In this document: one piece after another, positions 32,834-42,967 of the stretch
Position numbering within the stretch: the first letter of the stretch is position 1
Layout of the letters: each line of letters begins with the position of its first letter
Source: Mesomycoplasma ovipneumoniae
Lineage (GTDB): Bacteria > Bacillota_I > Bacilli_A > Mycoplasmatales > Metamycoplasmataceae
DNA length: 64,000 nt
Assembly: GCF_038095975.1 (NCBI RefSeq)
Contig: NZ_CP146003.1
Coordinates: 806,001-870,000, forward strand
Direction: 5' to 3'
Made by a program: the position numbers and the translations under genes
The notes under the pieces: generated by a model
The model's input: the letters and a program-made list of their open reading frames with translations, nothing else
Database searches by the model: none
Told to the model about the DNA's origin: nothing

Positions 32834-33520
32834 TTAACTATTTTTTTCTTTAAATTTTATATACTTCTCTCATAAATCAGGGCGTTTTTTTTGGGTATTA
32901 ATTTCTCTTTGCTTTTGACGCCAGGATTCAATGTCTTTATGATTGCCTGAAATTAAAACTTCAGGAACTAATAACCCACGAAAATTTGCTGGTCGAGAAT
33001 ATTGAGGATAATCTAATAAAAAATTATTAAAAGTTTCATTATCTAAAGAATTTGGGTTTATTACGTTTGGCTGTAAACGCGAAATTGCATCAATTATTGC
33101 CATTGCAGCTATTTCGCCCCCAGTTAAAACAAAATCACCTAAAGACAATTCAAAATCGATGAAATTATCAATAATTCTTTGATCAAAACCTTCATAATGA
33201 CCACATAAAAGAGTTATTTCTGGCTCTTTTGCTAATTTTTTTGCAATATTTTGGTCAAATTTTTTACCTTGAGGGCTCAGAGCTATTTTTATGCCTCCAA
33301 CCTTTTCAAGAGCATCAACAACTGGCTGAATTTGCAAAAGTAAACCAGGGCCACCGCCATAAACATAATCATCTACTTTTTGATGCTTATTTTGACTAAA
33401 ATCGCGAAAATTAATAATATTAACTGATATATCTCCTCTTTGAATTGCCTTTCCAATGATTGATTCAGAAGTAAAGGTTTCAAAATAGCGGGGAAACAAT
33501 GTTAAAACATTAATTTTCAT
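32834..33520 (-). CDS. trmD: tRNA (guanine37-N1)-methyltransferase TrmD
   Basis: 228 aa, reading a TGA near the end as Trp (RPDLWEKYIKF). The SPOUT knot is clear: LLCGHYEGFDQRIIDNF, SLGDFVLTGGEIAAMAIIDA. It methylates G37 next to the anticodon and prevents +1 frameshifting. It starts 21 bp after rpsP. Confidence 0.96.
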
Positions 33521-33541
33521 CTTTTAAGTTTTGAAAGAACT

Positions 33542-33805
33542 TTATGCTGAATGTTTTTGTTCTAAAAAAGTTTCAAAAATACCTTTTTTAGAAAAAATAG
33601 TTCGCACAGTGTTTGTTGTTTGAGCGCCTATATGCAATCAACGATATGTTTTTTCTAAATTAACCCTAGCAACTTTTTTCTGAGGATCATAAAATCCAAG
33701 TGATTCAATAAAACGACCATCACGAGGTGCACGCGCATCTGCGACAACTATTTTATAAATTGGACTAAATTTAGAGCCCATTCTTTGAAGACGAATTTTT
33801 ACCAT
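33542..33805 (-). CDS. rpsP: 30S ribosomal protein S16
   Basis: 87 aa: [20 protein letters not shown], then [14 protein letters not shown] are typical of S16. A TGA codes Trp in TYRWLHIGAQ. It is the first gene of the rpsP-trmD-rplS-topA-pgsA operon. Confidence 0.96.
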
Positions 33806-34229
33806 TTTAGTTCCTTTACTAGCTTTTTTGGGTTATTTTCATTAAGCAATTAAATAATTATATCATAAAATAATAAAAAAACAAATTTTTAAATAATTTT
33901 TGAGCGTGAAAAATCTAAAAAGATTAGCAAACACAGTTAATTTTATTGTTTCTTGAAATATATTAAATATTTAGTTAAAATATTCTCTAAGAAAAGTGGT
34001 TCTAATTTTTTTTAACAGTTGATTGTTGCGTTATATAGCGATAAATTTTGTTTTTTTATGGTTATTTACTAAAACAAAGGAGCTTTTTTCAAAGCTTTTC
34101 ATCATAGGATTGATGTGGCTAGTTTTGCAAAAATCTTTGTTGATAAAATTATTTAAATCTAAATTGTTTCATAAATTTGCAAATTAGAATTGAATAAAGA
34201 TATTTTACCATAAAATCTAAATTTTTTAA
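33806..34229. other. gene-free region upstream of rpsP
   Basis: I see no coding frame, RNA gene or clear terminator here. It should contain the minus-strand promoter of the rpsP operon, but no single convincing box stands out in the A/T-rich sequence. Confidence 0.4.
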
Positions 34230-34772
34230 ATTTAAACATAAAAATTTTAACTTAAAAAGTAAAATTACAAAATTTTTAAACTGCTTTTTTAGTTAAAATA
34301 CTGGCAAAAATCATAAAAAAACTACTATTTAAACTCAATGCAAATAGAAAACTCGTTTTTATTTGCGTCGAGCCTAAAAAAACATATGAAGTTTTGAAAG
34401 AACAAAAACCAAAAGCCATAAATTTGTAGATTTCTAAACGGTTAAATTTAAGGCATTCCATTAAGGCATTCCATTAAGGCATTCCATCATATTTAAAAAT
34501 ATAATGGATAATTCGCACTGTCTGATTTTATTAGACAAAAAACATAACTAAGTCCCCCTTAATTCTAAAATCCAAATTTATTAATTATTCTTAGTCAAAT
34601 TTATTATAACATAATTTTATTTTAGACCAAGCATTTTTTTTTTTTTTTGCAGAAGGTTAATTTTAAAATAATAAAATTAAGATTTTAGCGTCAAAAAACG
34701 TGATTTAGCGGTATTTTTGCGTATTTATATTCGCTAAAAAGTGAATTTTTGGCATCAAACTGTAAAACTCAG
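34230..34772 (-). mobile_element. MITE-like repeat, copy B
   Basis: The left-end inverted repeat sits at the right side as ATCAAACTGTAAAACTC (34754-34770). Inside, on the minus strand, are a 15-nt poly(A) tract (T15 at 34634-34648), TTGGTC and TATAAT boxes, and the four hairpins seen in copy A. AAGGCATTCCATT is locally triplicated (about 34450-34490). The other terminal repeat is missing. Instead the sequence continues into text like that of copies A and E, so the copy is truncated or of a longer subtype. No flanking direct repeat is seen. Confidence 0.7.
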
Positions 34773-34895
34773 GAGTTTTGTTAATTATTCTTTTGTGGTT
34801 AAATATTAACAAAAGGTCTACTATAATTTCAAGACGGTAAATTCTTTATTAAATAAAATTTAGTCACCCAATGAAATTAAAAATTCGGAAAAATA

Positions 34896-34923
34896 TTGCA
34901 AAAATTTCAAATTGTGCTATAAT
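34896..34923 (+). promoter_or_regulatory. promoter of rpsD with long leader
   Basis: TTGCAA (34896-34901), a 16-nt spacer and TATAAT (34918-34923). The leader to the rpsD ATG would be about 165 nt, long for a mycoplasma. It could hold an S4 autoregulatory structure, but I cannot show one by eye. Confidence 0.55.
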
Positions 34924-35098
34924 TATTTTGCATTTTTAAATTAACAGCATTAAATATTGTTAAAAAAAATTCAAAATTTGTCAAGATTTGTGAGTATCCT
35001 GCTGTTGGTGAAAACATTAGATTTTGAATTCATTTAATAAATATTTAGTTTTCTCTTTTTAGTCTAAAAATGCAAATTAAATTAGTAAAAGGAGAAAA

Positions 35099-35716
35099 AT
35101 GTCACGCTATACAGGCCCAATTTTTAAAAAATCACGTCGTGTTGGCTTTTCTATTCTTGAAACTGGAAAAGAATTTGCAAAAGGTAAACAACGAAAATAC
35201 GCACCAGGGCAACATGGTCAAAGACGTTCAAAACTTTCTGACTACGGTGTTCACCTTCGTGAAAAACAAAAAGTCCGTTTTATGTACGGTTTATCAGAAA
35301 AACAGTTTAGAAATACATATAAAAAAGCAACTAAAAAAACTGGTATTGCCGGAACTTTATTCTTACAAGCGCTCGAATCTCGACTTGATAATTCCGTATA
35401 TCGCGCAGGATTTGCCGAAACTCGTCGTCAAGCTCGTCAATTAGTTAGCCACGGTCATTTTTTGGTTAATGGGAAAAAAGTTAATATTCCATCATACCAA
35501 TTAAGACAAGGTGATACATTTGAATTAACTAAGTTAAAAAATGAAAAAATCCGTAAAAACGAGCAAATTTTAACAGCATTAGAAACAAAAACAGCCGCAC
35601 CTTGGCTTGAAGTTGATAAACAAAATTTCAAAGTTGTTTTTTCTCGTCGTCCGGAACGTTCTGAGTTAAATCAGGAAATTAAAGAATCACTAATTGTTGA
35701 GTTCTACAGTAAATAA
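35099..35716 (+). CDS. rpsD: 30S ribosomal protein S4
   Basis: 205 aa, standard length and without zinc cysteines. [30 protein letters not shown]-like text and the S4 RNA-binding domain ([20 protein letters not shown], then [17 protein letters not shown]) are clear. AAAGGAG lies 5 nt before the ATG. It binds 16S rRNA early in 30S assembly and is transcribed alone, with its own promoter and terminator. Confidence 0.97.
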   Translation: MSRYTGPIFKKSRRVGFSILETGKEFAKGKQRKYAPGQHGQRRSKLSDYGVHLREKQKVRFMYGLSEKQFRNTYKKATKKTGIAGTLFLQALESRLDNSVYRAGFAETRRQARQLVSHGHFLVNGKKVNIPSYQLRQGDTFELTKLKNEKIRKNEQILTALETKTAAPWLEVDKQNFKVVFSRRPERSELNQEIKESLIVEFYSK

Positions 35717-35737
35717 TCTAATATTCTATATAATTGA

Positions 35738-35771
35738 AAAATCCAAACCTTGATTAGTTTGGATTTTTTTT
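35738..35771 (+). terminator. hairpin terminator after rpsD
   Basis: AATCCAAAC pairs perfectly with GTTTGGATT around an 8-nt loop, followed by a T run to 35771. Confidence 0.85.
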
Positions 35772-35782
35772 GTTAAAAATGG

Positions 35783-35788
35783 TATAAT
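35783..35788 (+). promoter_or_regulatory. -10 box of rpiB-mutM
   Basis: TATAAT after ATGG, 22 nt before the rpiB ATG. No -35 box is evident. Confidence 0.55.
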
Positions 35789-35810
35789 TTAACAAAAATA
35801 AGGGGGAAAA

Positions 35811-36245
35811 ATGCCAAAAAAATTTGCTATATCTTCAGATCATGCTGGTTTTGAGAGAAAAAAAGAAATAATTCAATATCTTGAATCCTTAGGTCATCAA
35901 GTTACCGACCTAGGGCCATATAATGATGAGTCAAGTTCTTATGCAATTTATGGGAAAAAGTTAGCTAATTTTTTACTTGAAAATGAAAATCAGATCGGAA
36001 TTGGAATTTGTGGAACAGGTCTTGGTATGTCTTATGCGCTAAATCGTTTTAAAGGGATTCGTGCCGCAAGAGTAACAAATGAAAATGATGCTTTTTTGGC
36101 CAAATTACATAATAATGCAAATGCTCTAGCTCTTTCGGGTAGATTTAATTCCCTTGAAGAATCTAAAAAAATTATTGATAAATTTTTAGAAGCAGAATAC
36201 GAAGCTGGCCGGCACCAATCTCGAATTGACGAATTGGACAAATAA
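35811..36245 (+). CDS. rpiB: ribose-5-phosphate isomerase B
   Basis: 144 aa. SSDHAGFERKKEIIQYLESL, GICGTGLGMSYALNRFKGIR and ENDAFLAKLHNNANALALSG are typical of the RpiB/LacAB family, with the active Cys in GICGTG. It interconverts ribose 5-phosphate and ribulose 5-phosphate and works with Rpe (54675). AAGGGGGAAAA is the ribosome binding site. mutM starts 1 bp after its stop. Confidence 0.93.
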   Translation: MPKKFAISSDHAGFERKKEIIQYLESLGHQVTDLGPYNDESSSYAIYGKKLANFLLENENQIGIGICGTGLGMSYALNRFKGIRAARVTNENDAFLAKLHNNANALALSGRFNSLEESKKIIDKFLEAEYEAGRHQSRIDELDK

Positions 36246-36246
36246 A

Positions 36247-37066
36247 ATGCCTGAATTGCCAGAAGTTGTAACCGTTGTAAATGCCTTAAAAAACGAGATT
36301 ATCGGTAAAAAAATAGTCAATGTTTTGGCTAAAGATGAAAGTTTTGTAAAAGAAATTTCATTTGTTGAATTTCAAAAAATATTGAAAAATTCAACTATAA
36401 TTGATGTTCAAAATAGGGCTAAACATATTTTATTTTTCTTAGATAACCAAAAAGTTTTACTCTCACATTTGCGAATGAACGGGAAATATTTTACTTATAA
36501 GTACCCAAAATGAAATAAATTTGACTATATTTCCTTTATTTTTTCAGATAATTCGGTTTTAAATTATAATGATAGTCGAAAATTCGGGACTTTTATTATT
36601 AGAGATCGTTTTAATTTATTCAAAACTAAACCCTTAGTCGATTTAGGACCTGAACCTTTTTATATTAATGTTGAGGATTTTTACCAAAAAATCCAAAAAT
36701 CAACTCGCTCAATCAAATCGATTTTACTTGATCAGAAAATAATGAGTGGGCTAGGAAATATTTATGCTGATGAGGTTTGTTTTGCGGCTAAAATTTCTCC
36801 AGACAAAATTGCTAACCAAATAACCTTAGAACAAGCCAAAATAATCGTTGAAAAGAGCAAAGAAATTCTGCAAAAATCAATTGAATTGGGTGGATCAAGT
36901 ATAAATTCATATACTTCTTTGAATGCTAAAGAGGGTAAATTTCAAAATTTTTTGAAGGTACATACTAAAAAAAAATTTACCTTGCACTAAGTGCAATGAA
37001 AAAATTTTAAAAGTTGTTGTTGCTGGCAGAGGAACTTATTTTTGCCCAACCTGCCAAGTTGAATAA
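36247..37066 (+). pseudogene. mutM: formamidopyrimidine-DNA glycosylase, frameshifted in the zinc finger
   Basis: MPELPEVVTVVNALKNEIIG gives the catalytic Pro2/Glu3. HLRMNGKYF, SRKFGTF and IMSGLGNIYADEVCF follow, and a TGA codes Trp. The frame breaks in a run of nine A at 36966-36974. As written it ends at 36990 (247 aa), losing the zinc finger. With eight A it continues as LPCTKCNEKILKVVVAGRGT and CPTCQVE to 37066, a normal 272-aa enzyme that removes 8-oxoguanine. The zinc finger binds DNA, so the short form is probably inactive. Sequencing error, slippage or phase variation are all possible. Confidence 0.85.
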
Positions 37067-37075
37067 AAAACCTAT
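37032..37075. repeat. left direct repeat of repeat copy C (44 bp, covers the mutM 3' end)
   Basis: Matches 37629-37673 with one substitution and one extra A. It holds the last eleven codons of mutM, the stop and half of a terminator. Confidence 0.85.
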
Positions 37076-37628
37076 CGCGAGTTTCCCAGTTTGATAAAAT
37101 AATCTTAAAAAAGTATCCGGTTTTTTGGGTACTTCTTTAACTTTTTTGGCAAAAGTTAATTGCATATTTTAAAACACTAGAAAAATCATAAAAAATACAA
37201 CTATTATTTAAACTCAATGCAAATAGAAAACTCGTTTTTATTTAAATTGAGCCTAAAAAAATATGTGAAGTTTTGAAAGAGCCATAACCAAAAGCCCTAA
37301 ATTTCTAGATTTCTAAACGGTGAAATTTAAGGCATTCCATCATATTTAAAAATATAATGGATAATTCGCATTTTCTGATTTTTTAGTCAAAAAACATAAC
37401 TAAGTCCTCCCTAATTCAATACCAAAATTTATTAATTATTCTTAAGTGAGTCTAATTATAACCTAAATTTTTTTTACACCAAGAATTTTTTTTTTTTTTT
37501 GGAAATGGTTAAATTTAAACTAATAAAAATTAAGGTTTCACGCTCAAAAAACCAGGATTTACCGGTATTTTTGCATATTTGTATTCAGTAAAAGTTAATT
37601 TTCGCCATCAAACTGCCAAACTCAGGGC
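37076..37628 (-). mobile_element. MITE-like repeat, copy C
   Basis: Both ends are present: CGCGAGTTTCCCAGTTTGAT at the left and ATCAAACTGCCAAACTC at the right, so this is a complete unit of about 550 bp. It lies in minus orientation. It has a terminator-like hairpin AAGTATCC/GGGTACTT (37111-37134), the conserved hairpins, a 15-nt poly(A) tract (T15 at 37486-37500), and a degenerate promoter region. Direct repeats of about 44 bp flank it. It separates mutM from its original terminator. Confidence 0.85.
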
Positions 37629-37673
37629 GAACTTATTTTTGCCCAACCTGCCAAATTGAATAAAAAAACCTAT
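37629..37673. repeat. right direct repeat of repeat copy C
   Basis: A near-perfect second copy of the mutM 3' end (GAACTTATTTTTGCCCAACC and onward). It still leads into the terminator hairpin at 37665. Confidence 0.85.
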
Positions 37674-37691
37674 GAATTTATAGGTTTTTTT
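37662..37691. terminator. bidirectional terminator between mutM and ligA
   Basis: AAAACCTAT (37665-37673) pairs with ATAGGTTTT (37680-37688) and a T run follows. A-rich sequence to the left makes it work for ligA on the other strand too. It overlaps the ligA stop codon and was probably the original mutM terminator. Confidence 0.7.
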
Positions 37692-39735
37692 ATTCAATTT
37701 TACTTTTAATTAGCTCTCAAAATTCTTCTTCAGAGATTCTTTTAACACCTAATTTAATTGCTTTTTCTATTTTTGATCCGGTCGATTCGCCTGTTACCAA
37801 ATAAGCGGTTTGTTTTGTTATTGATGTGTGAAAATATGCGCCTGTTTCTTCGATAATTTTAACAAATTCGTGTCTTGGTTTGGATAATTTGCCTGAAATT
37901 GCAAATGAAGTTCAACCAATTAAAGACGGTGAAATAGTTGGATTTTTAAAATTAAAATTCACATTTTCAAGACAGTCAAGTAGTTTTTGATTTTCCTCAT
38001 TATTAAAATATTCAGTTAGTGAACTAATTATAACTGGGCCAAAATCATTTTGATTTTTCAATATTTCAAAATCTAATTTTCTTAATTCAGAAATATTTTT
38101 GGCATATCTTGCAAGAATTTTAGCGGCTTTTATTCCGACATTTTTTATTCCTAAACCAAAAATTAACCTATGAAAATCGATGTTTTTTGCTTTTTCAACC
38201 TCATTAAGCAATTTAATTATTGACTTAATTTGTAAAGATGGAGCGCGTTTATTTTCTGAATTTAATTCACTAGGTTTAAATTCAGAATAAATTTTTTCAA
38301 GGTTATTTTTAAGGTCAAAAATGTCACAAATATTAGAAATAATTTTTTTATCCAGTAGTGTTTGAATTCTTTTTTCGGCTAAAGTTTCAATATTTAAAGC
38401 GGCTTTTGATGAAAAGTGAACGATTTTTTGGAGAATTATGTCAGGACAATTTTTGTTTTGACAAAATTGATCAATTCCTGATTCGCTAAAAATTAGTTCA
38501 GACTGACATTTTGGACAGTTTTTTGCAATTGAAAAGTTAGTTTTTTCATGGTTTTCAACGCTTCCGATAATTTGCGGGATAATTTCGCCCGCTTTTTTAA
38601 CAAAAACATCAGACATTAAATTTAATTTTAGATTTTCAATATAAGAATAATTAGGTAAAACAGCCGAAGAAATAAGACTACCACCAAGATTTACGGGCTC
38701 AATTTTGGCATTATATGTGACTTTTCCGGTTCTTCCAATTGTGGGAAAAATTTCTAGTAGTTTAGTTTTTGCAACGTCATCTTCAAATTTAAAGGCAATA
38801 ATACTGTGAGGAAATTTTGAAGTAAACCCTAGCTGATCATAAAGCAAAAATTCATTAATTTTGATAACAACGCCGTCAATATTGTAATTTAGTTGCTCTC
38901 TTTTTTGCTTAATTTGACCAATAAAGTCAAAAACATCGTTTAAATTATTGCATTTTTTTTGAAAATCATTAGTTTTAAAACCTAATTTTTTTAAAAAAGT
39001 GATTGCCTCTGACTGTCTAAAAATTTTATGTTTTTCTGGTTTTACAAGTGTGTAAAAAAATCCGCTTAAAAACGAAAAATCATCGCTATTTGAATCTTTT
39101 TGGTTCTTTTTATATCGTCTAAGAATTCCACTTGCGGCATTACGAGGATTTTTAAAGACATTTGTCTCAGTTTGTAAACTTTCAAAGGAAGAATTATCTA
39201 TGTAAATTTCCCCTCTGATTTCAAGGTCGTCAAAATACTCTATTGTTTTAGGGATAAATTCATCTTTAATTTTAAGGACATTAACTAAAACATCCTCGCC
39301 AAAAACACCGTCGCCACGAGTCAGTGCTTGAATAAGTTGGCCATTTTTATAAATTAGTGAAAGTGAAATTCCATCAATTTTTGGCTCGACAAAAAAAGTT
39401 ACATTTTCTAAAATTACCATTGCTTTTTGGGCTCATTTTTCAAGTTCAGATTTTGTATGAGCCTTGTTGAGCGATAACATCGGAACTGAGTGTTTAATTT
39501 TGGCAAATTTTGAAGTAATTTTGCTGCCAACTTGTTGACTTGGGGATGAATTAAGTTCGTCTAAAGTAAAAAGATAGTAATATTTTTGCTCCAAATTTAT
39601 TAATTCTCTCAGCTTTTTATCATAAATTAAATCATCAACAAGCGGATTTTGCAGTTGATAGTAATGATGATTTCAAATTTCAATTTGCTTTCTTAGCTCA
39701 AGAATTTCATTGCGAATTTTAGAATTATTTTCCAT
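37690..39735 (-). CDS. ligA: NAD-dependent DNA ligase
   Basis: 681 aa, full length once TGA codons at both ends are read as Trp. The adenylation Lys is K119 in FVEPKIDGISLSLIY. GEIYIDN and GVVIKIN are further nucleotidyltransferase motifs. The zinc finger is CPKCQSEL ... CQNKNCP, then helix-hairpin-helix repeats (GIKNVGIKAAKILARY) and a C-terminal BRCT domain (FAISGKLSKPRHEFVKIIEE). It seals nicks in replication and repair. It is the last gene of the dnaX operon, 2 bp after ecfT. Confidence 0.96.
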
Positions 39736-39737
39736 GA

Positions 39738-40700
39738 TTAAATTTTTTGATTAGTATAGAGTCATCAAAATGGAAGGCGCGAAATTGGAATAATATTCAT
39801 TTCCATTAAAACTGTCAAAGTAATAAGGGCAATAAAAATAAGGGCAAAAAGATAATCAAGCTTGTTAAAAACTAGACGGCGATAACGGCTTCTTTTTGCA
39901 TAAACATCATAACCGCGGACGTCCATAGCATTAGAAAGATCTTCAGCCCGTGAAAAAGCAAGTACAAAAAGTGGGATTACTAAAGTTATTAATGATTTGA
40001 CTTTATCCTTAATTTTTCCGTGTTTAAAATCAACCCCACGTGAAGACTGAGCTTTCATAATTCGGGTCGCCTCAAGTAACAAAGTCGGAATAAAACGAAT
40101 CGCGATTGAAATAATCATTGCAATTATATGGGTTGGAATGAATAAAAGTTTTAAGGGTAAAATTAAATCTTCAATTGCACGGGTTAGTAAAAATGGCTTT
40201 GTTGAATAAGTTAAAATTGTAGTTGAAATTATCATGCCATAAATTCGAACCGCTAAAACTAGAGAGCGAATTATGCTAACAGTTCCAATTGAAAATTTTA
40301 TACTTCCAAATAAAACGGTCGGCTCGACTAAATATCAAGAAATAAAATGCGTTGTTTCTTCAGGATTTAGACCTAAAACTTTATATTTAGGCGGTTCATT
40401 ATCAGATGAAATGCCTAAAATTGTATTAATATTTTGGTGATCAATAATAAATCCGTAAATTATTAACATAATTATGAAAATGATTATTGGCATTTTCATT
40501 AAAGTAAAAATTTGCTTAACTCTTTTTGTTGTTATATAGAAAAAAACAAGTGAGAGCAAAAGCAGAATTGAAATTGTCGCTAAATGGGTAGTGACAAAAA
40601 AAAGCACTGCAAAAAGAATGTTAAAAGCTATTTTTAGTCGGGGGTCCATTTTATGAATTATTGTGTTTCTTGGGACATATTTAGCAACACTAATTTGCAT
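39738..40700 (-). CDS. ecfT: ECF transporter transmembrane subunit EcfT
   Basis: 320 aa, ending after WWLYTNQKI through two adjacent TGA codons. There are about six membrane spans. The two coupling-helix signatures are SSRGVDF and DVRGYDV, the Ala-Arg-Gly type boxes that dock onto the ATPases. It forms the energising module of energy-coupling-factor vitamin or metal importers with the two ATPases encoded just upstream (11-bp overlap with ecfA2). No substrate-binding S subunit is encoded here, as expected for the shared-module group II type. Confidence 0.92.
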
Positions 40701-41595
40701 TTTTTTCCTTTTTTATTAATAGATTAATTTGACTAATCAGTTCATCGATTGACTTAACTTTCGAAATTGGATATCCTATTTTTACTAATTTTTCACGGAA
40801 ATTTAGCAAATTTGTAGGTAACATTTCATTTTCAATAAGAAACTGATTATTATCTAAAATAGGATAAGTTTCACCATCGTATATAATTTTACCATCTTTA
40901 AAAAAAATACAACGTTTTGTTCACTCTAAAACACTGTCAAGATCATGAGTTGCTAAAATGATTGTCTTTCCTTTTTTGTGAAGAGTGTCCAATATTTCAA
41001 GCATTTTTACTGAACCTTGAGGGTCAAGGCCGGCCGTTGGTTCGTCAAAAAAAATTATATCCGGATCCATTGCTAAAATTCCGGCAATTGCAACTCTTCG
41101 TTTTTGGCCACCTGAGAGTTCAAAAGGTGATTTGTCTAAAAAAGTCTCATCAAGACCGACTAGTTTTATCATTTCAGCCGCTTTTTTCTTGGCTTCTTCT
41201 TTGTTTACTCCCATTGAAACGGCGCCAAAAATGATATCTTTTTCAATGGTTTGTTCAAAAAGTTGGTATTCAGCAAATTGAAAAACAACTCCAACTCGAC
41301 GGCGAATTTGGTTTATAAATTTAAACTTTGATTTTAAAAATCTCGGTCTTTCAACAACTAATTTTTTTTCAGTTTTGGACTCTTGATCAAAATAAAAATA
41401 CTCAACTTGACCTTTGTCAGGGAGCAAAAGAGCGTTCATATGTTGGATAAAAGTTGTTTTTCCTGAGCCAGTTTGACCTATTATTGCGATAAATTCACCT
41501 TGATTAATTTCAGCAGAGACATTGTCAAGCGCTTTTATTTCAATTGGTAATTTTTGGTCGTAAATTTTTACGATATTTTTTGCTTTAATTTTCAT
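40690..41595 (-). CDS. ecfA2: ECF transporter ATPase EcfA2
   Basis: 301 aa, reading a TGA as Trp (VLEWTKRC). Walker A is GQTGSGKTT, signature [15 protein letters not shown], Walker [13 protein letters not shown] and switch His LATHDLD. An insertion of about 30 residues ([20 protein letters not shown]) lies before the Q loop. It starts 28 bp inside the end of ecfA1 and ends 11 bp inside ecfT, so the three proteins are coupled in translation. Confidence 0.93.
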
Positions 41596-42386
41596 AATTG
41601 TTCCAGCAATTCATTTTCATCATAGGTCGGACTAATAAAATCAAGGTTTTTTGAAATTTTATAAATAAAAGGCGAGTCAATTTTGGCTTTTTCAATTATT
41701 TCATCATTATTTAAAATTAATTTTGGATCACCTTTTGCAATAATTTGGCCTTTTGCAAAGACAACAACTTCATCGGCCAAAATCGCTTCGTTCATATTGT
41801 GCGTTATTGAAATCAAAGTCTTACTTTTATCTTTGCGGAGGTCATCTAAAATTTTAACAACATCACTTTTTCCTTTCGGATCAAGCATTGAGGTTATTTC
41901 GTCAAAAATTATTATTTGCGGGTTTAGGGCTAAAACTGAGGCAATAGCAACTCTTTGCTTTTGACCGCCAGATAAAAATTGCGGCTCGCGCTCGAGATAA
42001 GATTGCATTTGTACTTTTTGTGCCAATTCTGCAATAATTTTGGGCATTTTTTTTGGATCTTCGTTAATATTTTCCAAACTAAAGGCAATATCGTCCTCAA
42101 CTGTTGCCCCAACAAATTGATTATCTGGATTTTGAAAAATAATCCCGATTTTCTTTCTAATTTTAGGTAGACTTTCTTTATTTAATAAAATTGAATCAAC
42201 TTCAACTGTCCCTTTTTGCGGTTTAGCGATTCCGGAAATAATTTTAGAAAATGTCGACTTTCCTGATCCATTGTGGCCTAAAATTGCATAATATTTGCCT
42301 TTTTCAAAAGTTACACTAACATCTTTGAGCGCTAATTGGTTCATATCGTTAGTATAACTGAAGGAAATATTTGTAACTTTTATCAT
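41568..42386 (-). CDS. ecfA1: ECF transporter ATPase EcfA1
   Basis: 272 aa. Read with TGA as stop it would end LLEQL; with TGA as Trp it continues WKLKQKIS and then TAA. Walker A is GHNGSGKST, signature [14 protein letters not shown], Walker [13 protein letters not shown] and the switch His ISITHNMNE. It pairs with EcfA2 as a heterodimer. It starts 9 bp after hpt. Confidence 0.93.
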
Positions 42387-42395
42387 TTTTTTATT

Positions 42396-42938
42396 TTATT
42401 CCTTTTTGTTTGGATCAAAAATTGCAACAAAAGGTCAATTTCGATATTTTTCCTGATAATCAAGTCCATAACCAACAAGAAAAGCATCAGGAACTTCAAA
42501 GCCAAAATAATCAGGCTCAATATCAGTTTTTCTTTTTTCTCTTTTATAAAATAAAGTAATTATTTTTAGTGATTTTGGTTTTTTTAATTTTAAATGTTCA
42601 CTAATTTTTGTCAAAGTTATCCCTGAATCAAAAATATCATCAATTAAAATAACATCTTTATTTTCAATTTTTAGGTCAATATCGGTAATAACTTTCAATT
42701 CGCCACCTGATTGTGTGCCACCAAAATAGGATTTGGCAATTATGCAATCGACCATTGAATCAATTTCGATTTGTTGAATTAAATCAGTAAGAAAAATTAA
42801 TGAACCTTTAAGAACCGCAACAAAAACAATTTCTTGTGAATTTTTATAGTTTGAATTTATTCACTTTGCAATCTCATCAATTCTAGTTTTAATTTGTTTA
42901 TTGTCAAACAAAATTTTTACAATATGCTTGTTAATCAT
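42396..42938 (-). CDS. hpt: hypoxanthine phosphoribosyltransferase
   Basis: 180 aa. The PRPP-binding loop is DVILIDDIFDSGITLT. VAVLKGSLIFLTDL and YFGFEVPDAFLVGYGLDY are also typical of HPRT. It salvages hypoxanthine and guanine to IMP and GMP, important because mycoplasmas cannot make purines. TGA codes Trp near both ends. Confidence 0.93.
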
Positions 42939-42967
42939 TTTAACCCGTCTTTTTAAAATATTTTAAT

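Noticed and set aside
34440-34495. Short tandem AAGGCATTCCATT repeats as an independent repeat locus
   Set aside because: They are a local triplication inside repeat copy B, at the base of a conserved hairpin.
35070-35444. 124-codon frame overlapping rpsD
   Set aside because: It lies in another frame of the unmistakable S4 gene.
41592-41594. TGA as the real stop of ecfA1
   Set aside because: UGA is Trp throughout the window; the frame continues eight codons to TAA at 41568.
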